A stretch of DNA of 64,000 bases from CAKSQF01 sp051867925 (GCA_051867925.1 JBJDZI010000116.1:31459-95458), one strand, 5' to 3'; numbered from the stretch's first letter, positions 17,115 through 25,789 are shown. A program made the numbers and translations. The notes: generated by a model from the sequence alone, not told the origin.

Positions 17115-18836
17115 ATGCAAGAAAAAACCATAAAAAGTTACAACTTGACCGATTTGCCCGAATTGTTGGCGCCTGCGGGAAGCCCCGAGGCTCTTGCCGC
17201 CGCCATCCAAGCAGGGGCAGATGCCGTTTATCTGGGCTCCACCCAATTTGGCGCGCGGGCGTTTGCCAAAAATTTCGACCGCCCCGCCCTGAAGCAGGCA
17301 GTGGTTGATGCCCACGCTGCAGGCGTGCGCGTCTATCTCACGGTCAACACGCTGATCACCGACCGTCAGATGCGGGCGGCAATGGATCTTGTCGCCTACG
17401 CCTACGAAGTAGGGGTGGATGCACTGATCGTGGCTGATTGGGGACTTGCAGAACTCTGTCGGGAGAATTACCCCGACTTTCCCCTTCACGCCTCCACCCA
17501 ATGCTCGGGTCACAACTCCCACGCCGCCAAATGGCTGGCTGACCACGGATTTTCGGTGATGGTCGCCGCCCGTGAACTGTCGGCAGACAATCTGCGGATG
17601 CTGGTGAAAAACTCCCCCATCCCCATCGAGGTTTTCGTCCACGGTGCTCTGTGCGTGTCGGCATCGGGGCAATGTCTCTTCTCCTCCATCGTAGGCGGCA
17701 GAAGCGGCAACCGCGGCGAGTGCGCCCAGCCCTGCCGAATGCAGTACAACAACAAAACGCCTCTGTCGCTGAAGGATCTCTCCCTTGCCACCCACATTCC
17801 CGAACTGATCGAAATGGGTGTTGCCTCACTGAAAATCGAGGGACGAATGAAGTCTCCCGACTACGTTTATCGGGTCACCTCCATCTATCGGCGGCTACTG
17901 GATGAGCGGCGCGCCGCCACGCCCGCCGAGATCGCCGCGCTGGAAGCGGTCTTTTCCCGCCAAGGCTTTACCGACGGCTATTTCGTAGGGGAAACCTCCC
18001 AAATGAACGGCGTGCGCAGTGAAGCGGACAAATCCGCAACACTGAAGGCGTCCGCATCGCTCAAACAGCACGCGCCTGTGCGAACAAAGCCGCTCCCACC
18101 CATCGAGACACCCGTGCGGACACCCCACCCACCCATCCTCCCGCCTTTGCCGCAACAACCCAAGGGCATCGTCAAGCCCTCCGCCCGCTTCTACAAGCCC
18201 GACACCATTCCCACAGAGCATTCGCTGGAGGTAGTCTATCTACCGCTGGAAAAGTTTGACGGCAGAGTGGCAAACGGCGTACTCCTCCCGCCCGTCATCC
18301 CCGACGGCGATCTGGAGTCTGTGGGCGCCGCTCTCTCCCGCGCCGCCCAAAGCGGCGCCCGCCACGTGATGGTGGGCAATGTGGGAGGGCTGGAACTTGC
18401 CCGCCGATCAGGTCTTGCAGTCCACGGCGATTGGCGGCTGAATCTGCAAAACAGTTATGCCGCAGGTGTGTTTGCCGATCTTGCCGACCTGCTCCTCTCC
18501 CCCGAACTGCTACTGGCGCAGATGCGGGACATCCCCGCCAAAAAATCCGCCATCGTTTACGGTCGCATCCCGCTGATGTTGCTGGAAAAGCCCTGCGGTG
18601 CCACCCGTCTGACCGATCGGATGAAAAAAGATTTTCCGATCCTTGCCGAAGGCGGGCGCGAGCTGGTGCTCAACTCTCTGCCCATCTATATGGCGGACAA
18701 GCAGTCCCTGCTGGCTCCCACAGGTATCGGCTATCACTATCTCTTCACCAAAGAAGGACCTCAAGAGGTCAAGGTCACCCTCTCTTCCTACGAACGTTCT
18801 CTCCCCACCAAAAAAGAAGTGCGGAGAATGAAATAA
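17115..18836 (+). CDS. peptidase U32 family protein
   Basis: A 573-residue U32 protein. The family signature is present as EVFVHGALCVSASGQCLFS near residue 175, followed by GNRGECAQPCRMQY; the cysteines are the conserved set that in characterised relatives support iron-sulfur-dependent tRNA or rRNA hydroxylation (TrhP/RlhA type) rather than proteolysis. The N-terminal barrel begins ELLAPAGSPEALAAAIQAGA. A proline-rich insert (PPIETPVRTPHPPILPPLPQ) near residues 345-365 separates the core from a C-terminal barrel-like domain. The ATG at 17115 is the only reasonable start, with a weak AGGAT site. It is the first gene of a run with DUF4321, maf, nth and pncC at short spacing. Confidence 0.88.
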   Translation: MQEKTIKSYNLTDLPELLAPAGSPEALAAAIQAGADAVYLGSTQFGARAFAKNFDRPALKQAVVDAHAAGVRVYLTVNTLITDRQMRAAMDLVAYAYEVGVDALIVADWGLAELCRENYPDFPLHASTQCSGHNSHAAKWLADHGFSVMVAARELSADNLRMLVKNSPIPIEVFVHGALCVSASGQCLFSSIVGGRSGNRGECAQPCRMQYNNKTPLSLKDLSLATHIPELIEMGVASLKIEGRMKSPDYVYRVTSIYRRLLDERRAATPAEIAALEAVFSRQGFTDGYFVGETSQMNGVRSEADKSATLKASASLKQHAPVRTKPLPPIETPVRTPHPPILPPLPQQPKGIVKPSARFYKPDTIPTEHSLEVVYLPLEKFDGRVANGVLLPPVIPDGDLESVGAALSRAAQSGARHVMVGNVGGLELARRSGLAVHGDWRLNLQNSYAAGVFADLADLLLSPELLLAQMRDIPAKKSAIVYGRIPLMLLEKPCGATRLTDRMKKDFPILAEGGRELVLNSLPIYMADKQSLLAPTGIGYHYLFTKEGPQEVKVTLSSYERSLPTKKEVRRMK

Positions 18837-18866
18837 TCAAAATTTCATCGAAAGGATGTAAAAATC

Positions 18867-19169
18867 ATGGCAAAAAAGAAGAAGAATCTCAAACCCGCTG
18901 TATTGGACACCACTTTCTTTGTGGGCGGCGTAGTCATTGGCGAACTGATCGCTCATCTGGTGCGCAACATCAGTTTTCTGAAATGGCTGTCCTTTCAGGT
19001 CTCCGGCACGCTGGATCTGGTGCTGGTGTCAATCTCTGTCAACCTGAATCCCGCCGTAGTCATCTTCCCTCTGCTGTTCGTGGTCGGCGGTCGTCTGCTG
19101 AAGCGGATGCTTGCCGAGCAAAAACAGCGTCGCTTTGAATCGGACGAAGACGATTTCGACAATGATTGA
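18867..19169 (+). CDS. small membrane protein, DUF4321-like
   Basis: A 100-residue protein with a basic N-terminus (MAKKKKNLKP), a membrane segment near residues 14-33, and a second hydrophobic stretch SVNLNPAVVIFPLLFVVGG near 57-75, ending in an acidic tail. The pattern of a short N-terminal membrane helix, an amphipathic middle (SGTLDLVLVSISVNLN) and a second helix, together with its place directly before maf, matches DUF4321 proteins of Clostridia. Function is unknown; the gene position near maf suggests a cell-envelope or septation role. AAAGGA precedes the start. Confidence 0.75.
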   Translation: MAKKKKNLKPAVLDTTFFVGGVVIGELIAHLVRNISFLKWLSFQVSGTLDLVLVSISVNLNPAVVIFPLLFVVGGRLLKRMLAEQKQRRFESDEDDFDND

Positions 19170-19803
19170 TCCGAAGATGCCCGCAAACAATCCCGCAAAA
19201 CTGGTACTTGCCTCTGCATCCCCGCGCCGCAAAGAACTGTTACAGAAGGCAGGCGCGGGCTTTGCCGTCCTGCCCAGCGATGCAGACGAGCACGCAGATC
19301 CTGCCATTCCTGCCTCGGAACTGGTCAAGGTTCTCTCTGCCCGCAAAGCGGCGGCGACCGCCTCGCTTTGGAAAAATCTGCCCAAAGACATTCTTGTCCT
19401 TGCCGCCGATACGGTAGTGGAAGCCCCCGACGGCAGAATTCTCGGCAAACCCGCAGATGAGGCAGATGCAAGAACCATGCTCCGCGCGCTTTCCGGCGCG
19501 CTCCACTATGTTTACAGTGGCTTCACACTGCTGTGGTCGGATGGGATTTACACCGACTCGGTGGCAAGCGGCGTGCGCTTTCGCCTGCTGACCGATGCCG
19601 ACATAGACGGTTACATTGCCTCAGGTGAGCCTGTGGGCAAAGCAGGCAGTTACGCCATCCAAGGGCTGGGCGGTGCCTTCGTGGAGGCGCTGGAGGGCGA
19701 TTTCACCAATGTGGTCGGTCTGCCCATGCCTGCGCTGGAAGATGCGATCCAAATACTTTTCGGAAAGAAACTTGCAGACTTTTCCGCTCCCGAGTCTGTT
19801 TGA
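19162..19803 (+). CDS. maf: Maf family nucleotide pyrophosphatase
   Basis: A 213-residue Maf protein that hydrolyses non-canonical nucleoside triphosphates (dTTP/UTP or modified forms) and is linked to septum control in Bacillota. The signature LVLASASPRRKELLQKAGAG follows the start, with the catalytic DTVV near residue 76, GKPADEADARTML and the C-terminal YAIQGLGGAFVEALEGDFTN. The start is set at the ATG at 19162, overlapping the end of the DUF4321 gene by eight bases; the ATG at 19177 is an alternative that would leave a 7-base gap. Neither has a strong ribosome binding site, consistent with translational coupling. Confidence 0.93.
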   Translation: MIDPKMPANNPAKLVLASASPRRKELLQKAGAGFAVLPSDADEHADPAIPASELVKVLSARKAAATASLWKNLPKDILVLAADTVVEAPDGRILGKPADEADARTMLRALSGALHYVYSGFTLLWSDGIYTDSVASGVRFRLLTDADIDGYIASGEPVGKAGSYAIQGLGGAFVEALEGDFTNVVGLPMPALEDAIQILFGKKLADFSAPESV

Positions 19804-19815
19804 ACAGGTAAAATC

Positions 19816-20463
19816 ATGACCAATGCAATGCAAATTGCCGCCGCGCTGGAAAAGGTTTATCCCGAAGCCCTTTGCGCCCTTCGCTATGACGGAGAGCCAT
19901 GGAGGCTGATGGTGATGGCGCGGCTCTCCGCTCAATGCACCGACAAGCGGGTAAACGAGGTGTGCGAAATCCTCTTTGCCCGCTTCCCTACCTACCAATC
20001 CCTTGCCGCCGCGCCGCTGGAAGAGGTGGAGGAGATCGTCCGTCCCTGCGGACTTTATCATGTGAAGGCAAGAGAGATCATTGCCGAGTGCGTGATGCTC
20101 CGCGACCGGTACGGCGGGCGCGTTCCCGACACAATGGAAGATCTGCTCCGCTTTCCCGGCGTGGGTCGAAAGGTGGCAAATCTTCTGCTGGGCGATCTGT
20201 ATAAAGTTCCCGCCGTGGTGGTGGACACCCATTGCATCCGTCTGTCGGGTCGGTGGGGACTGGTTCCCCCGGGCGAAAAGGATCCCGTAAAGATCGAGCG
20301 GATCCTGACTGCCGCCCTATCCGAGCTTCCCGGTAGCGGGCAAAGCGATTTCTGCCATCGGATCGTTCTGTTCGGCAGAGAATATTGCTCCGCCCGCGCG
20401 CCCCGCTGCGGGGAATGTCCCCTCCGCGCGCTCTGCCCCTCTGCGGACAAGGAGGACAAATGA
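19816..20463 (+). CDS. nth: endonuclease III (DNA glycosylase/AP lyase)
   Basis: A 215-residue base-excision repair enzyme removing oxidised pyrimidines. The helix-hairpin-helix FPGVGRKVANLLLG carries catalytic Lys119, and VVVDTHCIRLSGR supplies Asp137. The C-terminal [4Fe-4S] ligands are Cys191, Cys198, Cys201 and Cys207 in the C-x6-C-x2-C-x5-C spacing. Length is normal. ACAGGTAAAA precedes the ATG at 19816; an alternative ATG is four codons downstream. Its stop overlaps the start of the pncC gene (ATGA), so both are co-translated. Confidence 0.95.
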   Translation: MTNAMQIAAALEKVYPEALCALRYDGEPWRLMVMARLSAQCTDKRVNEVCEILFARFPTYQSLAAAPLEEVEEIVRPCGLYHVKAREIIAECVMLRDRYGGRVPDTMEDLLRFPGVGRKVANLLLGDLYKVPAVVVDTHCIRLSGRWGLVPPGEKDPVKIERILTAALSELPGSGQSDFCHRIVLFGREYCSARAPRCGECPLRALCPSADKEDK

Positions 20464-20951
20464 GAACCGCCGCTACGCGTTTGGTGAATCTTTTGGCTCG
20501 CTACGGACTGACCGTCACCACGGCGGAATCCTGCACAGGCGGGCTGGTGTCCGCCGCCATCACCGCTGTTCCCGGCGCATCTTCGGTGCTGGACGGCGCC
20601 ATCGTCACCTATTCCGAAGCCGTCAAGGGACGGTTTCTGGAGATTGATCCCGCCATCCTCTACGAGGTGGGCGTAGTCTCCGCCGAGTGCGCTAAAGCCA
20701 TGGCGGAAGGCGCGGCAAAACTCTTTGCCGCAGACTCTGCCATCGCCCTCACCGGCTACGCAGGTCCCGGCGGCGGGGATGAGAACAATCCCGTGGGGAC
20801 GGTCTATATCGCCGCCACGCTGTTTGGCGAGACCGCCGTCCGCCGTCTGTCCCTTTCCGGCGATCGGGATGCGGTGCGGAAGGGTGCCGCCAAAGCCGCT
20901 CTGGAACTGCTCTCCGACTTGATCGATGAAAAAGTCCAACAAAGTTTTTAG
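20460..20951 (+). CDS. pncC: nicotinamide-nucleotide amidase (CinA C-terminal domain protein)
   Basis: A 163-residue stand-alone CinA C-terminal domain. These enzymes deamidate nicotinamide mononucleotide to nicotinate mononucleotide, recycling the product of NAD-dependent DNA ligase. Typical motifs are TAESCTGGLVSAAITAVPGA at the N-terminus, GAIVTYSEAVKGRFL, VVSAECAKAMAEGA, and ALTGYAGPGGGDENNPVGTV near residues 99-118. The N-terminal competence-associated domain of full-length CinA is absent; this short form is common. The start ATG overlaps the nth stop by four bases. Confidence 0.92.
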   Translation: MRTAATRLVNLLARYGLTVTTAESCTGGLVSAAITAVPGASSVLDGAIVTYSEAVKGRFLEIDPAILYEVGVVSAECAKAMAEGAAKLFAADSAIALTGYAGPGGGDENNPVGTVYIAATLFGETAVRRLSLSGDRDAVRKGAAKAALELLSDLIDEKVQQSF

Positions 20952-21082
20952 ATTTCGTCTGATTTCGTTATAATCCGTTCATAATGATATGCTATACTAA
21001 GGCACGATCAGACATTTACGGGACTATTCCCGAGTTACAGACAGTAAGGAAAGGAGTGGCAGCATCGCTGCCAACCGCTGAT

Positions 21083-22051
21083 ATGAAGATTACAGTAATC
21101 GGCTGTGGAAGATGGGGGTCCTTTATCGCATGGTATCTGGACAGTATCGGACACAACCTGACCGTTTACGATAAAGCCGATTCCCCCGCCATGAAAGAAT
21201 TAATGGCAACCCGCACCAATGGCGTGCTGACCTACCCCGATTCCATCAAACTGACGGCGGATCTGTCCGAAGCGCTGGCGTCGGATATCATCGTCATTTC
21301 CATCCCCTCGCAGGTACTCCGCTCTCTGATGGGCGAGATCGTACCGTTCAAGCCCCGGAACAAAACCCTCATCCTTTGCATGAAGGGTATTGAGATCTCC
21401 ACCGGTCGCCGCCTGTCCGAGATCACCTCCGAATTTATGTGCGCCCACGAGGCGGACAACAACCACGTTGCCGTTTGGATCGGTCCCGGTCATCCGCAGG
21501 AATTTGCCCGCGGCGTTCCCAACTGCATGGTCATCGACAGCGCACATCAGCCCACAAAGGAAATGCTGGTGGATAACTTCTCTTCTCCGCTGATCCGATT
21601 CTACTACGGCAGCGATCTCATCGGCAACGAGATCGGCGCCGCCGCCAAGAATGTCATTGGCATCGCCGCAGGTATGCTGGACGGCAAGGGCGTTTCTTCT
21701 CTGAAAGGCGCGCTGATGTCCCGCGCCACCAGAGAGGTCGCACGACTCATCGAAGCCATGGGCGGCGATATGCGCTCCGCCTACGGTCTCTGCCATCTGG
21801 GCGATTACGAGGCCACCGTCTTCTCCAAGTTCAGCCACAATCGCGCCTTCGGCGAGGCTTATATCAAGGGTGAAAAGTTTGAAAAACTGGCAGAAGGCTA
21901 TTACACAGCCGCCGCCATCGAAAACCTCTGCCGCAAATACGGCGTGGAAATGCCCATTTGTCAGGGAATCTACAAGATTCTTTACGAAAATGCATCTCCC
22001 GATGATGTGCTCGAGTCCCTTTTCTCCCGCAGTCTGAAAAACGAATTCTGA
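21083..22051 (+). CDS. gpsA: glycerol-3-phosphate dehydrogenase (NAD(P)+)
   Basis: A 322-residue enzyme making sn-glycerol 3-phosphate for phospholipid synthesis. The Rossmann motif VIGCGRWGSFIAWYL starts at residue 4, with CMKGIEISTGRRLSE near 98 and the catalytic-lysine segment GNEIGAAAKNVIGIAAGMLD near 181-200. A possible upstream start at 20984 would add 33 residues of unrelated sequence and lies at a probable -10 region (TATACT, 20993-20998), so 21083 is preferred. The only good ribosome binding site, AAAGGAG at 21050-21056, is 26 bases away from this ATG, and a GGCAGC/GCTGCC hairpin (21058-21072) sits between them. Folding of the hairpin would bring the site to normal distance. Confidence 0.92.
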   Translation: MKITVIGCGRWGSFIAWYLDSIGHNLTVYDKADSPAMKELMATRTNGVLTYPDSIKLTADLSEALASDIIVISIPSQVLRSLMGEIVPFKPRNKTLILCMKGIEISTGRRLSEITSEFMCAHEADNNHVAVWIGPGHPQEFARGVPNCMVIDSAHQPTKEMLVDNFSSPLIRFYYGSDLIGNEIGAAAKNVIGIAAGMLDGKGVSSLKGALMSRATREVARLIEAMGGDMRSAYGLCHLGDYEATVFSKFSHNRAFGEAYIKGEKFEKLAEGYYTAAAIENLCRKYGVEMPICQGIYKILYENASPDDVLESLFSRSLKNEF

Positions 22052-22083
22052 TCGGTTCATTTCAAACAGGAGGATTCATCCCT

Positions 22084-22833
22084 ATGAAAAAAAGTAACCT
22101 TTCTTTGGTCATCGTGCTGGTTGCGCTGATCACCGTCATCCTGATTGCCTCCATCGCGCTGGTGGTTGCCATGAACAGCAAAGGCGGTTCTGATCCCGCC
22201 CAAACAAGTTCTACATCGGTCACTGTTTCGGTCACAGACAAGACCACCACACCTACCTCGTCTACCCAAACACCGACCACCACCCCTGCCGTGCCGGACA
22301 CTACGACAACTGTACAGTCTCCCGCAACCACCGTTCCCACCACTACGCCCAAGCCTACCACTACACAGACGCCCGCCACCACTACGAAAGCACCCACCAC
22401 TACCAAGGAGCCTGCCGGAACTACCAAGCCTACCGTTCCTGCCACTACGCCCAAACCCGGTGAGATCATTGCCGGTGACAGTGTTGGTTCGTTGGGTCTT
22501 TTCGCCGCCTATACCACCGAGGACGCAGGTTCTGACCGCATCACCGTTCGCGTGACCTTCTATGTGGAAAGTTATGCCCTGCGCATCGGCGCCCGCACCG
22601 ACAACTATCTGACGGTGAACGGCCAGAAGATCAGCGGGCTTAGCAGCGAAGCCATCAGCCTCCCCAACGGATCGCCCCAAACCCGCACGGTACTCTACGA
22701 GTATGTAACCACCGTCAGCAAGACAGGTAACACCCCCGTCCGCTTGGAGCTGGAATATTTCTGGCATTTCCAGGCAACCTACTCAGGCGAACACGCCGAT
22801 TGGCTCTCGGTCAAGGCTGATCTGGTATTCTGA
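22084..22833 (+). CDS. membrane-anchored protein with Thr/Pro-rich stalk
   Basis: A 249-residue protein of unknown function. An N-terminal membrane anchor (residues 7-31, LVIVLVALITVILIASIALV) is followed by a low-complexity stalk of about 90 residues made almost wholly of Thr, Pro, Ser and Val (residues 38-125), likely extended and possibly glycosylated on the surface. A compact C-terminal domain (about 130-249) contains GLFAAYTTEDAGSDRITVRV and NYLTVNGQKISGLSSEA, and looks like a beta-rich fold. A strong AGGAGG site precedes the ATG. It follows gpsA by 32 bases and ends at an intrinsic terminator, so it may be the last gene of that transcript. Confidence 0.8.
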   Translation: MKKSNLSLVIVLVALITVILIASIALVVAMNSKGGSDPAQTSSTSVTVSVTDKTTTPTSSTQTPTTTPAVPDTTTTVQSPATTVPTTTPKPTTTQTPATTTKAPTTTKEPAGTTKPTVPATTPKPGEIIAGDSVGSLGLFAAYTTEDAGSDRITVRVTFYVESYALRIGARTDNYLTVNGQKISGLSSEAISLPNGSPQTRTVLYEYVTTVSKTGNTPVRLELEYFWHFQATYSGEHADWLSVKADLVF

Positions 22834-22856
22834 GCCGCCCGATCTTCGGTATCCAT

Positions 22857-22899
22857 TATCCCGATTCGACAGAGTTTTCCGTTGAATCGGGATATTTTT
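22857..22899 (+). terminator. intrinsic terminator
   Basis: Perfect 11-bp arms TATCCCGATTC (22857-22867) and GAATCGGGATA (22884-22894) are followed by T5. Confidence 0.9.
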
Positions 22900-23117
22900 G
22901 TGACAGATAAGATTTTTCAGTATTTTTTCATCGTTTTAATTCGACATTTTTCCAATCACTTCCTGCGAACCGCAAAAATTGTAAAATCCACTTGAAGTCG
23001 TGCGAACGATATGGCACTCCTGTGTCTTTTCAAACTTCCGAAAAAGTGATAAAATACGATTATAAATGCGACTTGCCAAAATCGCAATCCTGCGCGCAAA
23101 CACTTCAAGGAGGCAGC

Positions 23118-23378
23118 ATGATTCGCAAGACACTACTAAAAACACTACATCATCCGATAAATTCATCTTTTCTCCGTTATTCGCTCTACGAGAGTGACAC
23201 AGGCGGCAGACACGCCTACTCCATCTCCATCACAGACGACCGCTACGGTGCCGTCTGCGCCGAAGACGGCACCGACGACCGCGATGCTGCTGAGCGTTTT
23301 TTGCATCTTTTGCATCAGGAGGGCGCAGAGCCTTGCCATTTGTACTGCCTGCTGGAGGATGCACTCCCGCTCAGATAA
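23118..23378 (+). CDS. small protein, DUF6514-like
   Basis: An 86-residue protein with start at 23118, chosen because AAGGAGG lies directly upstream; upstream codons in the same frame are untranslated leader. The pattern FLRYSLYESDTGGRHAYSISITDD, then AERFLHLLHQEGAEPCHLYCLLEDAL, resembles DUF6514 proteins of Clostridia (a beta-hairpin followed by a helix ending in H-L-x-x-x-x-ED). Function is unknown. A TAAAAT -10-like box near 23050 and the terminator at 22857-22899 indicate a separate transcript. Assignment to the family is from memory of the pattern. Confidence 0.65.
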   Translation: MIRKTLLKTLHHPINSSFLRYSLYESDTGGRHAYSISITDDRYGAVCAEDGTDDRDAAERFLHLLHQEGAEPCHLYCLLEDALPLR

Positions 23379-23505
23379 CCGAAAAAGCGACATTCTGAAC
23401 GTGTATCCGCCCATAGCAGACGCAATGAGCAGGCAACCAACGCTCGTCAAAATCCACAAAAATTCGCGTCAATTTTCGTCAAGATGACGATTCGCAAATT
23501 CTTTC

Positions 23506-23534
23506 TTGACATTCGAGCCAAAATGCGGTATAGT
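23506..23534 (+). promoter_or_regulatory. promoter of mscL
   Basis: TTGACA (23506-23511) and TATAGT (23529-23534) with a 17-base spacer, 31 bases before the mscL ATG. Confidence 0.85.
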
Positions 23535-23564
23535 GAAGAAAAGATTATCCAAGGAGGTCACACT

Positions 23565-24182
23565 ATGCCAGACAACAATCAATCCGACGCGCCGAAGAAG
23601 TTTCTACGCAAACTCCGCCGCCGTCAAAAGGAAGCGTCCGAAGAATACACCAAATTCGCCTTCAAAGGGAATATTGTTAACCTTGCCATAGGCGTCATCA
23701 TCGCCGGTATGTTTACCGCCATCGTCACCTCCTTAAACGAAGACATACTGACTCCGCTCCTGACTCCGCTGATCAAGGACATCAATTTCAGCCAGCTGTT
23801 TATCGCAATGGACGGAAACACTTACGCCACCATTGAAGAAGCCCACGCCGCAGGCGTCGCCACGCTGAATTACGGTAAATTCATGACCTCTGTGCTGAAC
23901 TTCTTTCTGATTTCCGTCGTCCTGTTCGCGATGACGCGTTATGCGAACCATACGACCAAACGCATCAACAAGATCAGAAAAGAACGGCTGGAAAAAGTTA
24001 AGTCGCAGGCACAGACCGACGCGCCCGAAGTCCCCGAAGCACCCACCACCAAGCAATGCCCTTACTGTCTCAGTCAGATCCCCGCAGCCGCCACCCGCTG
24101 TGCATTCTGCACCTCGCATCTGCCTGCAACAGACGATCCCGCAGCGGATTCTTCCGCGGCAGATCATTCTGCGGCAGAATGA
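23565..24182 (+). CDS. mscL: large-conductance mechanosensitive channel with C-terminal zinc ribbon
   Basis: A 205-residue MscL, longer than the usual 130-150. It opens under membrane tension to release solutes during osmotic downshock. The pore helix FAFKGNIVNLAIGVIIAGMF is at residues 31-50, and the second membrane helix SVLNFFLISVVLFAMTRYA at 109-127. Beyond the usual C-terminal helical bundle (to about 148) is an Ala/Pro linker and a four-cysteine ribbon CPYCLSQIPAAATRCAFC (Cys165, 168, 179, 182), then an acidic Ser/Ala tail. AAGGAGG supports the start at 23565. Zinc ribbons are seen at the C-terminus of some Bacillota MscL proteins; their role is not established. Confidence 0.93.
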   Translation: MPDNNQSDAPKKFLRKLRRRQKEASEEYTKFAFKGNIVNLAIGVIIAGMFTAIVTSLNEDILTPLLTPLIKDINFSQLFIAMDGNTYATIEEAHAAGVATLNYGKFMTSVLNFFLISVVLFAMTRYANHTTKRINKIRKERLEKVKSQAQTDAPEVPEAPTTKQCPYCLSQIPAAATRCAFCTSHLPATDDPAADSSAADHSAAE

Positions 24183-24203
24183 TCTGCGGCAGAATGATCT
24201 GCT
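24154..24203. repeat. short tandem/inverted repeat at the mscL 3' end
   Basis: CTGCGGCAGAATGAT is present twice in tandem, and together with the preceding AGATCATTCTG forms an 11-bp perfect inverted repeat around CGG. It spans the mscL stop codon and encodes the SAADHSAAE tail. Confidence 0.75.
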
Positions 24204-24261
24204 ATGGTCGCCACCCCCGAAAATGAGTCTTCCGAAAAGGACTGACCATCCCGCACATCCC

Positions 24262-24293
24262 CTCCTCCGAACGCCCTTCGGGGGAGATTTTTT
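24262..24293 (+). terminator. intrinsic terminator after mscL
   Basis: A 10-bp stem CTCCTCCGAA (24262-24271) with TTCGGGGGAG (24277-24286), one G-T pair, is followed by T6. Confidence 0.88.
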
Positions 24294-24341
24294 GCGCGAA
24301 AAAAGTTTACACAATTAAAGGAAGATTTCAAGGAAAAAGCA

Positions 24342-24370
24342 TTGACGGAGGGGAAATTGTATGATAAAAT
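24342..24370 (+). promoter_or_regulatory. promoter of the ruvC-ruvA-ruvB unit
   Basis: TTGACG (24342-24347) and TAAAAT (24365-24370) are 17 bases apart, 46 bases before ruvC. Confidence 0.75.
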
Positions 24371-24415
24371 ATAGAGTAAACTATTATGGGGAAGTATTTC
24401 CCTTGACGAGGTTTT

Positions 24416-24916
24416 ATGATCATTTTCGGCATAGACCCCGGGCTTGCCATCGTGGGCTGGGGGATTATCGAATACAAAAATTCCCGCTTCCGTACGCTGG
24501 CTCACGGTGCCATCCAGACCCCCGCGCACACCCCCATTGAGACGCGCCTTACCGGGATTCACGAGGAACTGTCCTCCCTGCTGACCATCTATCATCCCGA
24601 TGCCGTGGCGGTAGAGGAACTGTTTTTCACCAACAACATCACCACAGGCATCGCCGTTGCCGAAGCCCGCGGCGTGATCCTGCTGACCGCAGCCCAGCAG
24701 TGCGTGCCCATCTACGAATATACCCCCATGCAGGTGAAGCAATCGGTAGTTGGCTACGGTAAAGCCACCAAAGCGCAGGTAATGTTCATGGTAAAGTCCA
24801 TCCTTGGTCTGCAAAACGCCCCCAAATTGGACGACACCTGCGATGCCCTTGCCATCGCCATCTGTCACGCCCACACCGGCGGAAGCCGTCTGCGAGAATT
24901 TTATAATTTGAAGTGA
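24416..24916 (+). CDS. ruvC: crossover junction endodeoxyribonuclease RuvC
   Basis: A 166-residue Holliday-junction resolvase that cuts junctions symmetrically with RuvAB. The acidic active site is visible: Asp7 in IIFGIDPGLAIVGWG, Glu near residue 66 in VAVEELFF, and the C-terminal DDTCDALAIAICH pair near 140. The conserved FTNNITTGIAVAEARGV and YTPMQVKQSVVGYGKATKAQV follow in order. Length is normal. GAGG lies eight bases before the ATG. It heads a ruvC-ruvA-ruvB series, although the gap to ruvA is 195 bases. Confidence 0.96.
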   Translation: MIIFGIDPGLAIVGWGIIEYKNSRFRTLAHGAIQTPAHTPIETRLTGIHEELSSLLTIYHPDAVAVEELFFTNNITTGIAVAEARGVILLTAAQQCVPIYEYTPMQVKQSVVGYGKATKAQVMFMVKSILGLQNAPKLDDTCDALAIAICHAHTGGSRLREFYNLK

Positions 24917-25111
24917 TTTTTCGCTTTTTTCAAGAAAGCGGCGCAAAGTACTTCTGCTCTGCAAAATTGCCGGCAATTTTGTTGCAAGCAACTTGGCGGG
25001 AATGGATACGAGCGCGACCATCCCCATTTGTAACAGGATGGCGACAAAACACAAACCGCTACACACAAAGTATTGGAAGGATTTTGGGGAAAGATTTCTC
25101 CAAGAAAGATT

Positions 25112-25714
25112 ATGTACTACTATATTTCCGGCAAACTGATCCTGGCCCGCCTCTCAACCGCCGTTATTGACGCGGGAGGCGTTGGCTACAAATTGACCAT
25201 CTCCGCAACCACGCTGGGCAAGCTGTCAGGCAAGGAAGGTCAGAACACCCTGCTGTATACCCATCTGTCCATCCGCGAGGATGCCCATGAGCTCTTTGGG
25301 TTCTACTCCGAGGAGGAGAAAAACACCTTCCAACTGCTGACCTCTGTCTCGGGCATCGGTCCCAAGGCGGCGATGGCGATCCTCTCGGTGATGACTCCCG
25401 AAAAACTGGCGGTCGCCGTGGCAACCGGGGATGCCAAAGCTATTTCCAAAGCTCAAGGCGTGGGTGCCAAATCTGCCGCACGAGTGGTGCTGGAACTCAA
25501 GGACAAGCTGAAAGCCGATTTTGCCGCCGGCGGCGAGGATGAGGGCGATTTGGTATCTGCCACCGCTCCCGACAGCAATCTTGCCGATGCGGAAGCGGCG
25601 CTGATGGTGCTGGGTTACACCAAGCAGGAAGCGGTTTACGCGCTCAAGGGGCTGGATCCCGCCAAAGACACCGAACTCCTGATCCGCGAAGCATTGAAGA
25701 AACTGATGAAATAA
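25112..25714 (+). CDS. ruvA: Holliday junction branch migration protein RuvA
   Basis: A 200-residue protein that binds the four-way junction and loads RuvB. The start at 25112 (MYYYISGKLILARLS) matches the usual RuvA N-terminus; upstream codons in frame lie in repeat-derived sequence. The OB-fold (to about 65) is followed by the double helix-hairpin-helix VSGIGPKAAMAILS and AQGVGAKSAARVVLELKDKL, an acidic linker, and the RuvB-binding C-terminal domain ADAEAALMVLGYTKQEA. The ribosome binding site is poor (AAGAAAGA). The ruvC-ruvA gap (24917-25111) contains a palindrome GCAAAATTGC/GCAATTTT (24961-24980) and a decayed hairpin repeat, but no gene. Confidence 0.95.
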   Translation: MYYYISGKLILARLSTAVIDAGGVGYKLTISATTLGKLSGKEGQNTLLYTHLSIREDAHELFGFYSEEEKNTFQLLTSVSGIGPKAAMAILSVMTPEKLAVAVATGDAKAISKAQGVGAKSAARVVLELKDKLKADFAAGGEDEGDLVSATAPDSNLADAEAALMVLGYTKQEAVYALKGLDPAKDTELLIREALKKLMK

Positions 25715-25789
25715 TTCACCGCCTCCCCGACCGCGCCCTTCGGCTATTCCGGAGGACAAGTTTGATCAGAAAGGGTTTTGCAAAACATC

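Noticed and set aside
24164..25066. 300-codon minus-strand frame
   Set aside because: It is antisense to ruvC and crosses a terminator and a promoter.
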